Of a stretch of 64,000 bases of DNA, positions 7,922-16,639 are shown in pieces. Below the pieces are notes generated by a model. That model had not been told where the DNA came from, did no database searches, and saw nothing but the letters and a program-made list of their open reading frames with translations. The DNA is from Halomonas sp. UBA3074 (lineage in GTDB: Bacteria; Pseudomonadota; Gammaproteobacteria; Pseudomonadales; Halomonadaceae). Both the position numbers and the translations under genes were made by a program. The stretch spans positions 438,954 through 502,953 of the forward strand of contig NZ_DFBS01000045.1 in the NCBI RefSeq assembly GCF_002366715.1, in the 5' to 3' direction. Positions within the stretch are counted from its first letter, which is position 1; each line of letters begins with the position of its first letter.

Positions 7922-9016
7922 GTGCCCGCTACTCTACTTCGCCTACTGCCAATCACACTGGCTTTGCTTATGCTGATGGGTTGCGAGCAGCCTCAGGCAC
8001 CATCAAGTGACACGACCAGGCCCGTTAAATTAATGACCTTGGCGTCGGCCAATGCTGACGCCTTACGGCAATTCCCAGCGCGGGTAGAAGCTTCCAAGCG
8101 CAGTAATCTGTCGTTTCGGATGGCCGGGGAATTGTTGGCGCTCAATGTCAGCCCGGGTCAACGAGTGAGCGAAGGCGAGGTAATTGCGCGTATTGATGAT
8201 CGCAATGCCCAGAGCGAGTTGGATAGTGCTCGCTCGCGCTTGGAGTTGGCTGAGGCAATGCTAGAACGTATGCGCTATACCTTGGAGCGCGGCGCCGTCA
8301 GCCAATCCCAGTTTGATGAGGCGGAGAGTGAGTGGCGGGCTGCCCGGGCGACGTTTGAGCAGGCCCAAGAGCAGGTATCGCATACCCAGCTACGCGCTCC
8401 CTACGATGGCGTGATCGCCCAAGTGCCGGTTGATAATCGTCAGATTGTGCAGGTGCAGGAAACGGTGGCGGTCATTCAGCAGCCAGGGCAGTTAGATGTG
8501 GTCTTTCATCTCCCCGAGCAAATTGTTCAGCGCATGCCGCGCAATGACGGCTCGCCCCTAGGCGATGAGTTGGCCTATGAAGTGCGTTTCGGCAACAGCG
8601 ACAAACCCTATCTTGCCCAGTTAGCCTCCTATACCACCCAAGCTAGCGCGCAGAGCTTGGCTTATGAAATCACGCTGACCCTTCCCCAGCCCGATGACAT
8701 CACCTTGTTGGATGGCATGAGCGCCAATGTGCGGCTCGATTTGAGCGCATTGCAGCCTAACGCGGCGACACCGGTTTGGCATTTGCCGCCTGAAGCGGTG
8801 AGCTATGCGGGTGACGATCCCGACCAAGCCCAGGTCTGGCGGTATACCGGTGAAGATCATGTTGAGGCAGTGCCCGTCAGCGTAGGGCCATTAACGTCGC
8901 AAGGGCTGGAAGTGAGCGGTGATTTGGCCGCCGGGGAGCGCATTGTGGCGGCGGGGGCTCACCGCGTGACGGCAGATATCAAAGTGACGCCGTGGGAAAA
9001 GGAGCAGGGGCTATAA
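7922..9016 (+). CDS. RND efflux periplasmic adaptor lipoprotein
   Basis: The membrane fusion subunit that links an inner-membrane RND pump to an outer-membrane channel. The GTG start at 7922 is preferred over ATG 7838 (which lies in the operator) because AAGGAG sits 6 bases before it and it yields a clean lipoprotein signal ending in LMLMGC, with the lipid-bearing Cys about 20 residues in. The 364 residues then show a biotinyl-lipoyl half (RMAGELLALNVSPGQRVSEG), a helical hairpin (SELDSARSRLELAEAML) and the second lipoyl half (LRAPYDGVIAQVPVDNRQIV). The pump permease starts 1 base after its stop. No outer-membrane TolC-like gene is nearby. Confidence 0.93.
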   Translation: MPATLLRLLPITLALLMLMGCEQPQAPSSDTTRPVKLMTLASANADALRQFPARVEASKRSNLSFRMAGELLALNVSPGQRVSEGEVIARIDDRNAQSELDSARSRLELAEAMLERMRYTLERGAVSQSQFDEAESEWRAARATFEQAQEQVSHTQLRAPYDGVIAQVPVDNRQIVQVQETVAVIQQPGQLDVVFHLPEQIVQRMPRNDGSPLGDELAYEVRFGNSDKPYLAQLASYTTQASAQSLAYEITLTLPQPDDITLLDGMSANVRLDLSALQPNAATPVWHLPPEAVSYAGDDPDQAQVWRYTGEDHVEAVPVSVGPLTSQGLEVSGDLAAGERIVAAGAHRVTADIKVTPWEKEQGL

Positions 9017-9017
9017 C

Positions 9018-12000
9018 ATGGTCGACTACTTTTTACGCCACCGGGCGGCCAGCTATTTAATGACCGTGGTACTTCTGGCCGGCGGTGCGCTGTCATTTCT
9101 GGGGATGGGCCAGCTTGAGTTTCCCGAATTCACTATTCGTAATGCCCTCATTACCACGCAATATCCCGGCGCGACCCCTGAAGAGGTCGAGCAGGAAGTG
9201 ACATCGACGCTAGAGCAGTCCATTCAGGAGATGTCATCGATCAAGCGGATCAGTTCGGTCAGCTCCGATGGTCTCTCGCAAATTACCGTGGAGCTCGAAA
9301 GCACCGTCCAGAATGAAGAGCTCGAACAGCTTTGGGATTCACTGCGCCGTAAAGTGCAGGATGCCCAGGCCGCCTTACCGCCTGGGGCCAGCCAATCCCG
9401 CGTCAACGACGACTTTGGCGATGTGTTTGGCTTTATGGTCAACCTCACTGGTGAAGGGTACAGCATGCCTGACTTGGCCGACCATGCGGACTTTCTCAAA
9501 CGTGAGCTGACCCTGGTGGAAGGGGTCGAGAAAGTATCGTTGGGGGGGGAGCAAGAGGAGCGCATTTATATTGAAGTCGACCGTGAGCGTTTACGCGCGC
9601 TAAATATCCCGCTCACCCGGCTGCAACAGTTGCTGGATACCCAAAACGCCGTGGCCGATGCCGGGCACCTCAAGCAGGATGGTCGACGTTTCCGTATTAC
9701 CCCAACGGGCAGTGCAGCGAATATCGATGACCTGCGTGCGCTGATCGTCAGCGAAGGCGATGGCGAGTTAGTGCGATTGAGCGATATCGCCGACGTGAGC
9801 CGCGAGCTGGCCGAACAGCCCCAGCAGCTCTACCGCGATATGGGCCGGCCAGCCATCTCGCTGGGCATCTCGTTTGAAAGCGGTGTCAACGTGGTTGAGG
9901 TCGGCGAACACTTACAGCAGCGGCTGGATGAACTCCAAGCGCGCACGCCCCTGGGAATGGAACTGAACATCGTCTACAACCAGCCTGAGGTAGTGGATGA
10001 GGCGGTGTCTGGTTTCCTGGTGAGCCTGATTCAGGCGGTGGCCATCGTCATTGTGGTGCTGATGCTGTTTATGGGGTGGCGCAGCGGTCTGTTGATGGGG
10101 TTTATCCTGCTGATTACGATTATCGGCACGTTCATGATGATGCGCTTTCATGGGCTGCAACTGGAGAAAATCTCCCTCGGGGCGCTGATTATTGCGCTAG
10201 GCATGCTGGTGGATAACGCCATCGTGGTGACCGAAGGCATGCTGGTGGGTTTGAAGCGTGGTCATACGATTCGCGATTCAGCGCACCAAGTGATCCGCCA
10301 AAATGCTTGGCCGTTGCTGGCCGCCACGCTGATCGCCATCGCTGCGTTTGCGCCTATTGGTTTATCGCCGGACACGACCGGCGAATTTATCGGCTCGCTA
10401 TTCTTTGTGCTGCTTTACTCGCTGCTGCTGAGCTGGATCACGGCACTGACGTTAACGCCTTTTTACTTCAAGCTTTTTTTCCGCAATATCACGCCTGGCG
10501 ATGGTCAAGAAGACCCCTACAAAGGGATTGTTTATCGCTGGGTCGCCAGCGTTATCATCGCCGGGATTCGTTTTCGCTGGGTGACATTGGTATTGGTGGT
10601 CATCGGTTTAGCGGGGGCAGTTGTCGGCTTTGGTTCGGTCAAGAACGCCTTCTTCCCAGCCTCGAACACACCGATCTTTTTTGTCGATTATCGCACGCCG
10701 GAAGGCACCGATATCCTCGAAACCCAGCGCCGCGTTAGCGAGCTGGAAGAGAGTGTGATGGCGATGCCGGGCATTCGTCACCTCACCACGACCGTAGGGG
10801 GTGGCGCGCAGCGCTTTACCCTGACTTACTCACCGGAAGACCGCTACGCAAGCTATGCACAGCTGATCATTGAAACCGGTGATAAAGCGACTCAGCGCGA
10901 ACGCATGGCCGATGTAGAAAGGGTAATAAAGCGCGACCATAGCGATATCGACTATAAAATAGCGCCGCTGGAAGTCGGCCCTGCGCCCAAAGCCAAGATC
11001 GAAGCACGCTTCTATGGCAGCGACCCGCAAGTATTGCGCCAGTTGGGTGACCAGGTCGAAGCCATGTTTCGCGCGACACCGAACATGACCAGCGTACGTT
11101 CGAGTTGGCGTAACCGCGTACAGGCGATTGAACCCGTTTTTCTGGAAGATACCGCGCGTCGGCTGGGCGTAACACGCGAAGACCTGGCCAGCACACTGGC
11201 ACTGAGCACCAGTGGCAGCCAAGTGGGCGTTTACCGTGATGGCAGTGATCTGATCCCCATGGTGGCGCGGGCTATTCCCGAGCAGCGCCATGATGTGGAT
11301 AACCTGGGCTCGCTCAATGTCTGGAGCGAAGAGCAAGGGCGCTATATTACCGCCGACCAGGTGATTAGCGACATCACCACGCAGGTGACCGACCCGCTGA
11401 TCATGCGCCGCAATCGTGAGCGCATGCTGGCGGTGTATGGTGAGCCGGACCCGTTAAGCGGTATCACCGCCGCCAGCGTATTAGCCGAAATCCGCCCTCA
11501 AGTGGAAGCATTGGAGCTGCCACCAGGCTACCGGCTGGAGTGGGGCGGTGAGTACGAAACCGCTGGCGAAGCGCAGAGCGGGCTGTTTGCATCGCTGCCG
11601 CTGGGTATCGCGATGATGTTTATTCTGACCGTGGTGCTCTTCAATAACTTCCGCCAGCCGCTGGCTATCTGGTCGCTGGTGCCGTTGACGATTATCGGCG
11701 TTGTCGGTGCGCTGCTACTCACCGGTTTGCCCTTCTCGTTTATGGCCCTGCTGGGCACGCTTAGCCTGATTGGTATGGTGATCAAGAATGCCATCGTGCT
11801 GGTAGAGGAGATCAACGTGCAATTGCCCCAGCATCAAGACCGCTATCACGCGGTGGTGCGGGCAGCGGTGAGCCGGGTACGCCCGGTAGCGATGGCCGCG
11901 TTGACCACCATGCTGGGGATGATTCCGCTGATTAGCGATGCCTTCTTTGCCAGCATGGCGGTGGCGTTGATTGGTGGTCTCGGTGTCGCCACGCTGCTAA

Positions 12001-12062
12001 CCCTGGTAGTACTGCCGGTGATGTATTGCGTGTTGTACCGCATCAAGGTGCATGCCGATTAA
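9018..12062 (+). CDS. RND multidrug efflux permease (HAE1 type)
   Basis: A 1014-residue inner-membrane proton-driven drug exporter. TM1 is at about 12-30, followed by a large periplasmic loop (PGATPEEVEQEVTSTLEQSI), TM2-6 at about 335-480 and the second half with the same plan. TM4 carries LGMLVDNAIVV, so the proton-relay pair seen as DD in AcrB is DN here, a variant present in other RND branches. LSLIGMVIKNAIVLVEEI marks the second repeat. It forms a two-gene operon with the adaptor and is probably repressed by the divergent TetR. Substrates cannot be deduced. A hairpin follows the stop by about 30 bases. Confidence 0.94.
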   Translation: MVDYFLRHRAASYLMTVVLLAGGALSFLGMGQLEFPEFTIRNALITTQYPGATPEEVEQEVTSTLEQSIQEMSSIKRISSVSSDGLSQITVELESTVQNEELEQLWDSLRRKVQDAQAALPPGASQSRVNDDFGDVFGFMVNLTGEGYSMPDLADHADFLKRELTLVEGVEKVSLGGEQEERIYIEVDRERLRALNIPLTRLQQLLDTQNAVADAGHLKQDGRRFRITPTGSAANIDDLRALIVSEGDGELVRLSDIADVSRELAEQPQQLYRDMGRPAISLGISFESGVNVVEVGEHLQQRLDELQARTPLGMELNIVYNQPEVVDEAVSGFLVSLIQAVAIVIVVLMLFMGWRSGLLMGFILLITIIGTFMMMRFHGLQLEKISLGALIIALGMLVDNAIVVTEGMLVGLKRGHTIRDSAHQVIRQNAWPLLAATLIAIAAFAPIGLSPDTTGEFIGSLFFVLLYSLLLSWITALTLTPFYFKLFFRNITPGDGQEDPYKGIVYRWVASVIIAGIRFRWVTLVLVVIGLAGAVVGFGSVKNAFFPASNTPIFFVDYRTPEGTDILETQRRVSELEESVMAMPGIRHLTTTVGGGAQRFTLTYSPEDRYASYAQLIIETGDKATQRERMADVERVIKRDHSDIDYKIAPLEVGPAPKAKIEARFYGSDPQVLRQLGDQVEAMFRATPNMTSVRSSWRNRVQAIEPVFLEDTARRLGVTREDLASTLALSTSGSQVGVYRDGSDLIPMVARAIPEQRHDVDNLGSLNVWSEEQGRYITADQVISDITTQVTDPLIMRRNRERMLAVYGEPDPLSGITAASVLAEIRPQVEALELPPGYRLEWGGEYETAGEAQSGLFASLPLGIAMMFILTVVLFNNFRQPLAIWSLVPLTIIGVVGALLLTGLPFSFMALLGTLSLIGMVIKNAIVLVEEINVQLPQHQDRYHAVVRAAVSRVRPVAMAALTTMLGMIPLISDAFFASMAVALIGGLGVATLLTLVVLPVMYCVLYRIKVHAD

Positions 12063-12093
12063 TCCCTCCCCGTTAGGGAGTTCAGCCCTTTTT

Positions 12094-12120
12094 TGCCCCG
12101 TGGCGCAATGCCACGGGGCA
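12094..12120 (+). terminator. Hairpin after the RND pump operon
   Basis: A perfect 11-bp stem (12094-12104 with 12110-12120) with a 5-base loop begins 32 bases after the permease stop. A T run precedes rather than follows it on the plus strand, so it is not a textbook terminator, but its position suits an operon end. Confidence 0.5.
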
Positions 12121-12537
12121 TTCACTGCTTCCTAGGTCTTAGCCGCTCATTAGTGCGTCGATCGTTGATGTCGATACACATTATCCTTTATTAGCCAATT
12201 GCGTTGCTTAAAAGCCGCAGCGCCCTATGTGCTAATAAATATAATCTACCTCTCAAAATATAAATTATTATCTAAGCCATAACCTACGTTAGTTTATGGA
12301 TGTTTTCGTTTACTAAAGTTTTCTTTTTAAGCGCTATTTCAACAGCATGTTAACTAATTGTTTAGAAAGATATAATAATTAGCTATTAGACTAAAGTTGC
12401 TGCGGTTTAGGTCGATAACCCTCCCCTCTAAAGAAAGCTTGGCGATCTTGATTTTTTCTAAAGCCGCTGGTCTGTTTCCAGCTAGATTGTGAAGATTGCC
12501 ACTAGCTAATATATCTAGTCTGGAGAAAGTGCTCACT
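12121..12537. other. AT-rich intergenic region upstream of the chemoreceptor
   Basis: About 415 bases without a supported gene, clearly more AT-rich than its surroundings from about 12230 to 12400. It should contain the promoter of the chemoreceptor gene. I see no convincing RNA gene or transposon remnant in it. A short minus-strand reading frame overlapping the receptor start has no credible features. Confidence 0.6.
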
Positions 12538-14253
12538 ATGAATCGTCTGCTTAGTAACTTATCAATCAAAACGGGGTTAACCCTCGTTCTCGCTATTTTT
12601 TCATTATTAATTCTCATTATTGCGTTTCTGGGTTATCGCTCAGGTGAAGAGGGTAGTTCTTCACTGAGAGAGGTGGATAGTGCTGCCGATCAAATGCGAT
12701 CGGTTAATCGAGGCCAACTGCTAATCGCTAACGCACAGCTTTTTTACGTCAATAGCTTTGTCGCCGCTAATGAAGTCGATGCCGCTTCGGCCAGCAGTTA
12801 CCTGGATCAAGCCCAAGACACGCAGGAGGAGGCGCAGCAATACTTTACAGAGTTTGCATCAATAGCTTATCAGACGGCGCTTGTCGAAACGCTGATCGCG
12901 AGCTTCCAGCGCTTGATGGAGCAGGGGGTAATGCCACTCGAAACAGCGTTGGCCACCGGTGATCAAGAGCAGTTTCGAACCGCCAGAGAGACGGCCAGTG
13001 ATTTAAATCAGCAGTTTTTAGAGGCTAGCGCCGCCTACAATGACGACATGGCTGAACAGAACGGCTTGATGATTGACGACTACGAAAGTGATATGCAACT
13101 GATCGGCTACATTGATATTGCCGTTTTGGTATTGGCTGCGTTAATGGTTCTGTTTGTGCGCATTGCCATGGTGGGATCCATTGTTAAACCGTTAAATGAG
13201 GCGGTGACGCATTTTCAGCGTATTGCCCAAAATGATCTATCGGGCCACGTCAGTGACCGTGGCAGCAACGAGCTCGGTAAGCTGTTTAGTGCCATGCAGC
13301 ATATGCAAAGTGGCTTAGCCAAAACGGTGTCGGAAGTGCGCGACAGCAGTGGTTCGATTCATATTGGCGCGCGTGAAATTGCCAGTGGCAACACGGATTT
13401 ATCCTCACGCACTGAGCAGCAGGCATCTTCGCTGCAAGAGACGGCTGCGAGCATGGAGCAGTTGACCGCCACTGTGAAACAGAATGCCGATAACGCCCGC
13501 CAAGCCAGCCAGTTGGCGAACGATGCCTCGAACACTGCCAGCAACGGCGGCGAAGTGGTGGAGCAGGTGATTACCACCATGCACGGTATTTCTAGCAGCT
13601 CGCAGAAAGTGGCGGATATTATCAGTGTTATCGATTCTATCGCTTTTCAAACCAATATCCTGGCACTCAATGCCTCGGTGGAAGCGGCACGGGCGGGTGA
13701 GCAGGGCCGCGGTTTTGCGGTAGTGGCCAGCGAAGTACGCAATCTAGCCAGTCGTAGTGCCGATGCCGCTAAGGAGATCAAAGCACTGATTGATGCCTCG
13801 TCTACCCAGGTGCAAGAAGGCTCTGTATTAGTCGCCAGCGCAGGGGAGACGATGCGCGACGTGGTCGCTTCGGTGCGCCGCGTCACCGATATCATGGATG
13901 AGATATCGGCGGCTTCCCAGGAGCAGAGCTCAGGCATTGAACAGGTCAACCAAGCGGTTGCCCAGATGGATGAAGTGACCCAACAGAACGCGGCGCTTGT
14001 TCAGCAGGCTTCGTCTGCGGCAAGCTCGCTGGAAGAGCAGGCCGCGCGGCTTGCGAGCGTTGTTTCGGTCTTTCGACTAGCGGATGGGGAGTGCCATACA
14101 CCACCAGCGCCGCTAACCGCGCCCAAGCACTCATCTCAACCATTATCTCAACCATTATCTCAACAGCAGCCCGCGCTAATGCGGCCAGCGGCGCAAAGCC
14201 AAGCTAGCCGCACTACTACGGTGAGCGCTGAGGACGATTGGGAAGCATTTTAA
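12538..14253 (+). CDS. Methyl-accepting chemotaxis protein
   Basis: A 571-residue transmembrane chemoreceptor. TM1 is at about 12-34, a four-helix periplasmic sensor follows to about 195, then TM2, HAMP (IVKPLNEAVTHFQRIAQNDL) and the signalling domain with the conserved hairpin tip IDSIAFQTNILALNASVEAA. ATG 12538 is chosen because it is preceded by GGAGAA and starts with a typical short cytoplasmic segment; the in-frame ATG at 12496 lacks this. The tail has SQPLSQPLSQ repeats and ends in DWEAF, which matches the xWxxF tether for CheR/CheB known from NWETF. It stands alone in the chromosome here. Confidence 0.94.
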   Translation: MNRLLSNLSIKTGLTLVLAIFSLLILIIAFLGYRSGEEGSSSLREVDSAADQMRSVNRGQLLIANAQLFYVNSFVAANEVDAASASSYLDQAQDTQEEAQQYFTEFASIAYQTALVETLIASFQRLMEQGVMPLETALATGDQEQFRTARETASDLNQQFLEASAAYNDDMAEQNGLMIDDYESDMQLIGYIDIAVLVLAALMVLFVRIAMVGSIVKPLNEAVTHFQRIAQNDLSGHVSDRGSNELGKLFSAMQHMQSGLAKTVSEVRDSSGSIHIGAREIASGNTDLSSRTEQQASSLQETAASMEQLTATVKQNADNARQASQLANDASNTASNGGEVVEQVITTMHGISSSSQKVADIISVIDSIAFQTNILALNASVEAARAGEQGRGFAVVASEVRNLASRSADAAKEIKALIDASSTQVQEGSVLVASAGETMRDVVASVRRVTDIMDEISAASQEQSSGIEQVNQAVAQMDEVTQQNAALVQQASSAASSLEEQAARLASVVSVFRLADGECHTPPAPLTAPKHSSQPLSQPLSQQQPALMRPAAQSQASRTTTVSAEDDWEAF

Positions 14254-14271
14254 ACCAATGATGCTCGTCGC

Positions 14272-15132
14272 TTATTGATTCGATGCCCTAAGCGCCGCGG
14301 TTACTTCTTCCACCTGAAGGCGCAGGCTTTGCAGGCCGCCGCCGGAGAGATACCACAGCGCCGGGGTGAGCATCACAAGCTGCGGTTCTGCGCCTGCCTC
14401 CGCCAGGGTGGCACGCAGTTGGTCGCCGTTGGCGGGTTCGTCGCCAATGGCGGCGCTGCGATCGATCACCAGCACTACCTCGGGATTGATGTCGGCGATG
14501 GCCTCAGCTGAAAGGGGCGTGAACGTTCGGTTGCCACGTTTTACTGATGTGACGTTATCGGGCATGGCGAGTGCCTCGACGCCTAAAACCTCATGGACCA
14601 CCGGGTGCTGGTTGAGCATCAGGTTGCCGCCATTATGGGTTACCACCAGCGTGGTGGGGGCGTCGATTAGGGCGTCACGTTGACGCTCGATCTCGGCATG
14701 CAGGGTCTCAAGCGCTTCTTCTGCGTCGTTTTCTACTGCTAGCTGGCGGGCCAGTTCGCGTACGTTGGCATCGAAGGCGGCGAGATAGTCATCGCCGGTG
14801 ACGCCGGTATTTAGCAGTGGCGCGATGTCGCCAAGCTCGGCTTCCCAGTCGCCCTGGCGACCGGTGTAGAGGATGAGGCTTGGTTGGCTGGCGCGTATAG
14901 CGTCCATGTCGGGTGAGCGCAGGCCGCCGATATCGGCATAGTGATCAGCTCGGTATTGCGCCAGGTAAGCGGGCAGATTCTGTTTGGGAACCCCGACGAC
15001 CTGCTCGCTAAGGCCCAGCGCATCCAGGGTGTCCAGGCTGCCTAAATCGAAGCTGGCAATGCGCGAATCGGCGCTAGCGGCAGCGCTGGCCATTGAGAGT
15101 AATAGCGTGGTAGTGATGGTTTTCAGCGTCAC
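14272..15132 (-). CDS. Orphan periplasmic binding protein, siderophore/heme type
   Basis: A 286-residue helical-backbone (TroA/BtuF-type) substrate-binding protein with a signal peptide ending around ASAAASA. It has the spacing of iron-chelate binders such as FatB, CeuE and HmuT (RIASFDLGSLDTLDALGL, YADIGGLRSPDMDAIRASQP, LVVTHNGGNLML). No permease, ATPase or outer-membrane receptor is adjacent, so it must work with a transporter elsewhere or be a relic. An AT-rich inverted repeat lies 15 bases upstream of its start. The ligand (heme, catecholate siderophore or corrinoid) cannot be chosen from sequence alone. Confidence 0.78.
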   Translation of the reverse strand: MTLKTITTTLLLSMASAAASADSRIASFDLGSLDTLDALGLSEQVVGVPKQNLPAYLAQYRADHYADIGGLRSPDMDAIRASQPSLILYTGRQGDWEAELGDIAPLLNTGVTGDDYLAAFDANVRELARQLAVENDAEEALETLHAEIERQRDALIDAPTTLVVTHNGGNLMLNQHPVVHEVLGVEALAMPDNVTSVKRGNRTFTPLSAEAIADINPEVVLVIDRSAAIGDEPANGDQLRATLAEAGAEPQLVMLTPALWYLSGGGLQSLRLQVEEVTAALRASNQ

Positions 15133-15146
15133 GACAAGCCCTTTTA

Positions 15147-15178
15147 TGAGAAATTAAATCATATGCAATGTTTTCTCA
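15147..15178 (-). promoter_or_regulatory. Inverted repeat upstream of the orphan binding protein
   Basis: TGAGAAA (15147-15153) and TTTCTCA (15172-15178) flank an AT-rich centre just upstream of the binding-protein start at 15132. The AT richness and target gene make a metal-responsive (Fur-like) site conceivable, but the match to the Fur consensus is weak. Confidence 0.25.
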
Positions 15179-15240
15179 TCATCGCAGCAAGCGAGTGCGC
15201 TGTCTCGATTCAATAAAGGAACGCTGCGTTGCGTAGAACG

Positions 15241-15266
15241 CGACCGCCTCTCAAAGGAGGCGGTCG
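15241..15266 (-). terminator. Hairpin downstream of preA
   Basis: A perfect 10-bp stem (15241-15250 with 15257-15266) and 6-base loop lie 30 bases beyond the preA stop on the minus strand. No strong U tract follows. It probably ends the pyrimidine degradation operon before the orphan binding-protein gene. Confidence 0.5.
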
Positions 15267-15295
15267 TTATGGCTTGAGTGAGGCAGTGGACGTCG

Positions 15296-16639
15296 TTAAG
15301 AGGCGACGCGGAAGGGGTTACGCGGATCGTTATCCCAAGCTAGGAACGGCTTGCCGGTTTCCTGAGGCACCATGGTGATGCAGTTCTCTACGGGGCAGGT
15401 GATTTGGCACAGGTTGCAGCCCACGCACTCGTCTTCGATGACCTCGTAGCGGCGTGCGCCGTCCTGCTTGGTGAGCTTTGCAATCGACTGGTGAGAGGTG
15501 TCTTCGCAGGCGATATAGCAGCGGCCACACTCGATGCACAAATCCTGGTTGATATGGGCGATGGTCTTGAAGTTGATATCCAGATGCTTCCAGTCGGTGG
15601 TGTGTGGCACCGCCTTGCGGGAAAACGCCTCGATGGAGTCGTAGCCTTTTTCCGCCATCCAGCGGGAGAGGCCGTCTTTCATCTCCTCTACAATCCTAAA
15701 ACCGTTGAGCATGGCAGCGGTGCACACCTGTACGCTACCAGCGCCCAAGGCGATAAATTCCGCCGCATCCCGCCAGGTGGAAATACCGCCGATGCCTGAA
15801 ATAGGTAGCGTGGGTGTGGCTGGGTCACGGGCAATTTCTGCCACCATGTTCAGGGCGATGGGTTTCACGGCGCTGCCGCAGTAGCCGCCGTGGGTGCTCT
15901 GGTGGCCGACGGTGGGCTTGGCGACCATGTTGTCCAGGTCGATGCTGGTGATCGAGTTGATGGTGTTAATCAGCGAAACCGCATCCGCGCCGCCCCGTAG
16001 CGCCGCCTGGGCACCTACGCGAATATCGGTGATGTTGGGGGTGAGTTTGACGATCACCGGCTTGGAGTAGTGTTTTTTACACCAGTAGGTGACTTTTTCG
16101 ATCAGATCCGGGTTTTGGCCCACCGCCGCGCCCATGCCGCGCTCCGGCATGCCGTGGGGGCAGCCCAGGTTGAGCTCAATACCGTCCGCGCCGGTGGCTT
16201 CTACCAACGGCAAAATGTAGGCCCAGGCTTCCTCGTTGCAAGGCACCATGATGGAGACGATTAGCGCCCGGTCGGGCCAATCCTTCTTCACCTGGGTGAT
16301 CTCTTTAAGGTTGATCTCCAGCGAACGGTCGGTAATCAGCTCGATATTGTTAAAGCCAATCACCTCGCGGTTCTTGCCGTAGTGGGCGGAGTAGCGGGAG
16401 GAGACGTTGACCGCTGCGGGCTCTTCGCCGAGGGTTTTCCACACCACGCCGCCCCAGCCTGCTTCATAGGCGCGCACGACGTTATAGGCTTTGTCGGTGG
16501 GCGGGGCAGAGGCCAGCCAGAACGGGTTCGGGGCTTTGATGCCGGCAAAATTCACCGACAGATCAACGCCATTGACCACGCTGTCGCCGCTGTTTTTCTT
16601 GCCTGGAAAAGAGAGGGTGTTGAAAGGCGTGGTGTTCAT
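15296..16639 (-). CDS. preA: NAD-dependent dihydropyrimidine dehydrogenase subunit PreA
   Basis: The catalytic FMN subunit that reduces uracil and thymine to dihydropyrimidines. Its 447 residues hold a dihydroorotate-dehydrogenase-like barrel (NPFWLASAPPTDKAYNVVRA, ELNLGCPHGMPERGMG with the catalytic Cys, ISGIGGISTWRDAAEF) and a C-terminal ferredoxin domain with CIECGRCYIACE and CVGCNLCQITCPVENC for two 4Fe-4S clusters. ATG at 16639 overlaps the preT stop by 4 bases, implying translational coupling. It is the last gene of pydC-hydA-preT-preA. Confidence 0.95.
   Translation of the reverse strand: MNTTPFNTLSFPGKKNSGDSVVNGVDLSVNFAGIKAPNPFWLASAPPTDKAYNVVRAYEAGWGGVVWKTLGEEPAAVNVSSRYSAHYGKNREVIGFNNIELITDRSLEINLKEITQVKKDWPDRALIVSIMVPCNEEAWAYILPLVEATGADGIELNLGCPHGMPERGMGAAVGQNPDLIEKVTYWCKKHYSKPVIVKLTPNITDIRVGAQAALRGGADAVSLINTINSITSIDLDNMVAKPTVGHQSTHGGYCGSAVKPIALNMVAEIARDPATPTLPISGIGGISTWRDAAEFIALGAGSVQVCTAAMLNGFRIVEEMKDGLSRWMAEKGYDSIEAFSRKAVPHTTDWKHLDINFKTIAHINQDLCIECGRCYIACEDTSHQSIAKLTKQDGARRYEVIEDECVGCNLCQITCPVENCITMVPQETGKPFLAWDNDPRNPFRVAS

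Noticed and set aside
10830..11336. A 168-codon minus-strand frame
   Set aside because: It is antisense to the RND permease, which is continuous and well supported.
12354..12617. A minus-strand frame of 87 codons overlapping the chemoreceptor start
   Set aside because: It overlaps a strongly supported gene start and contains no domain pattern.
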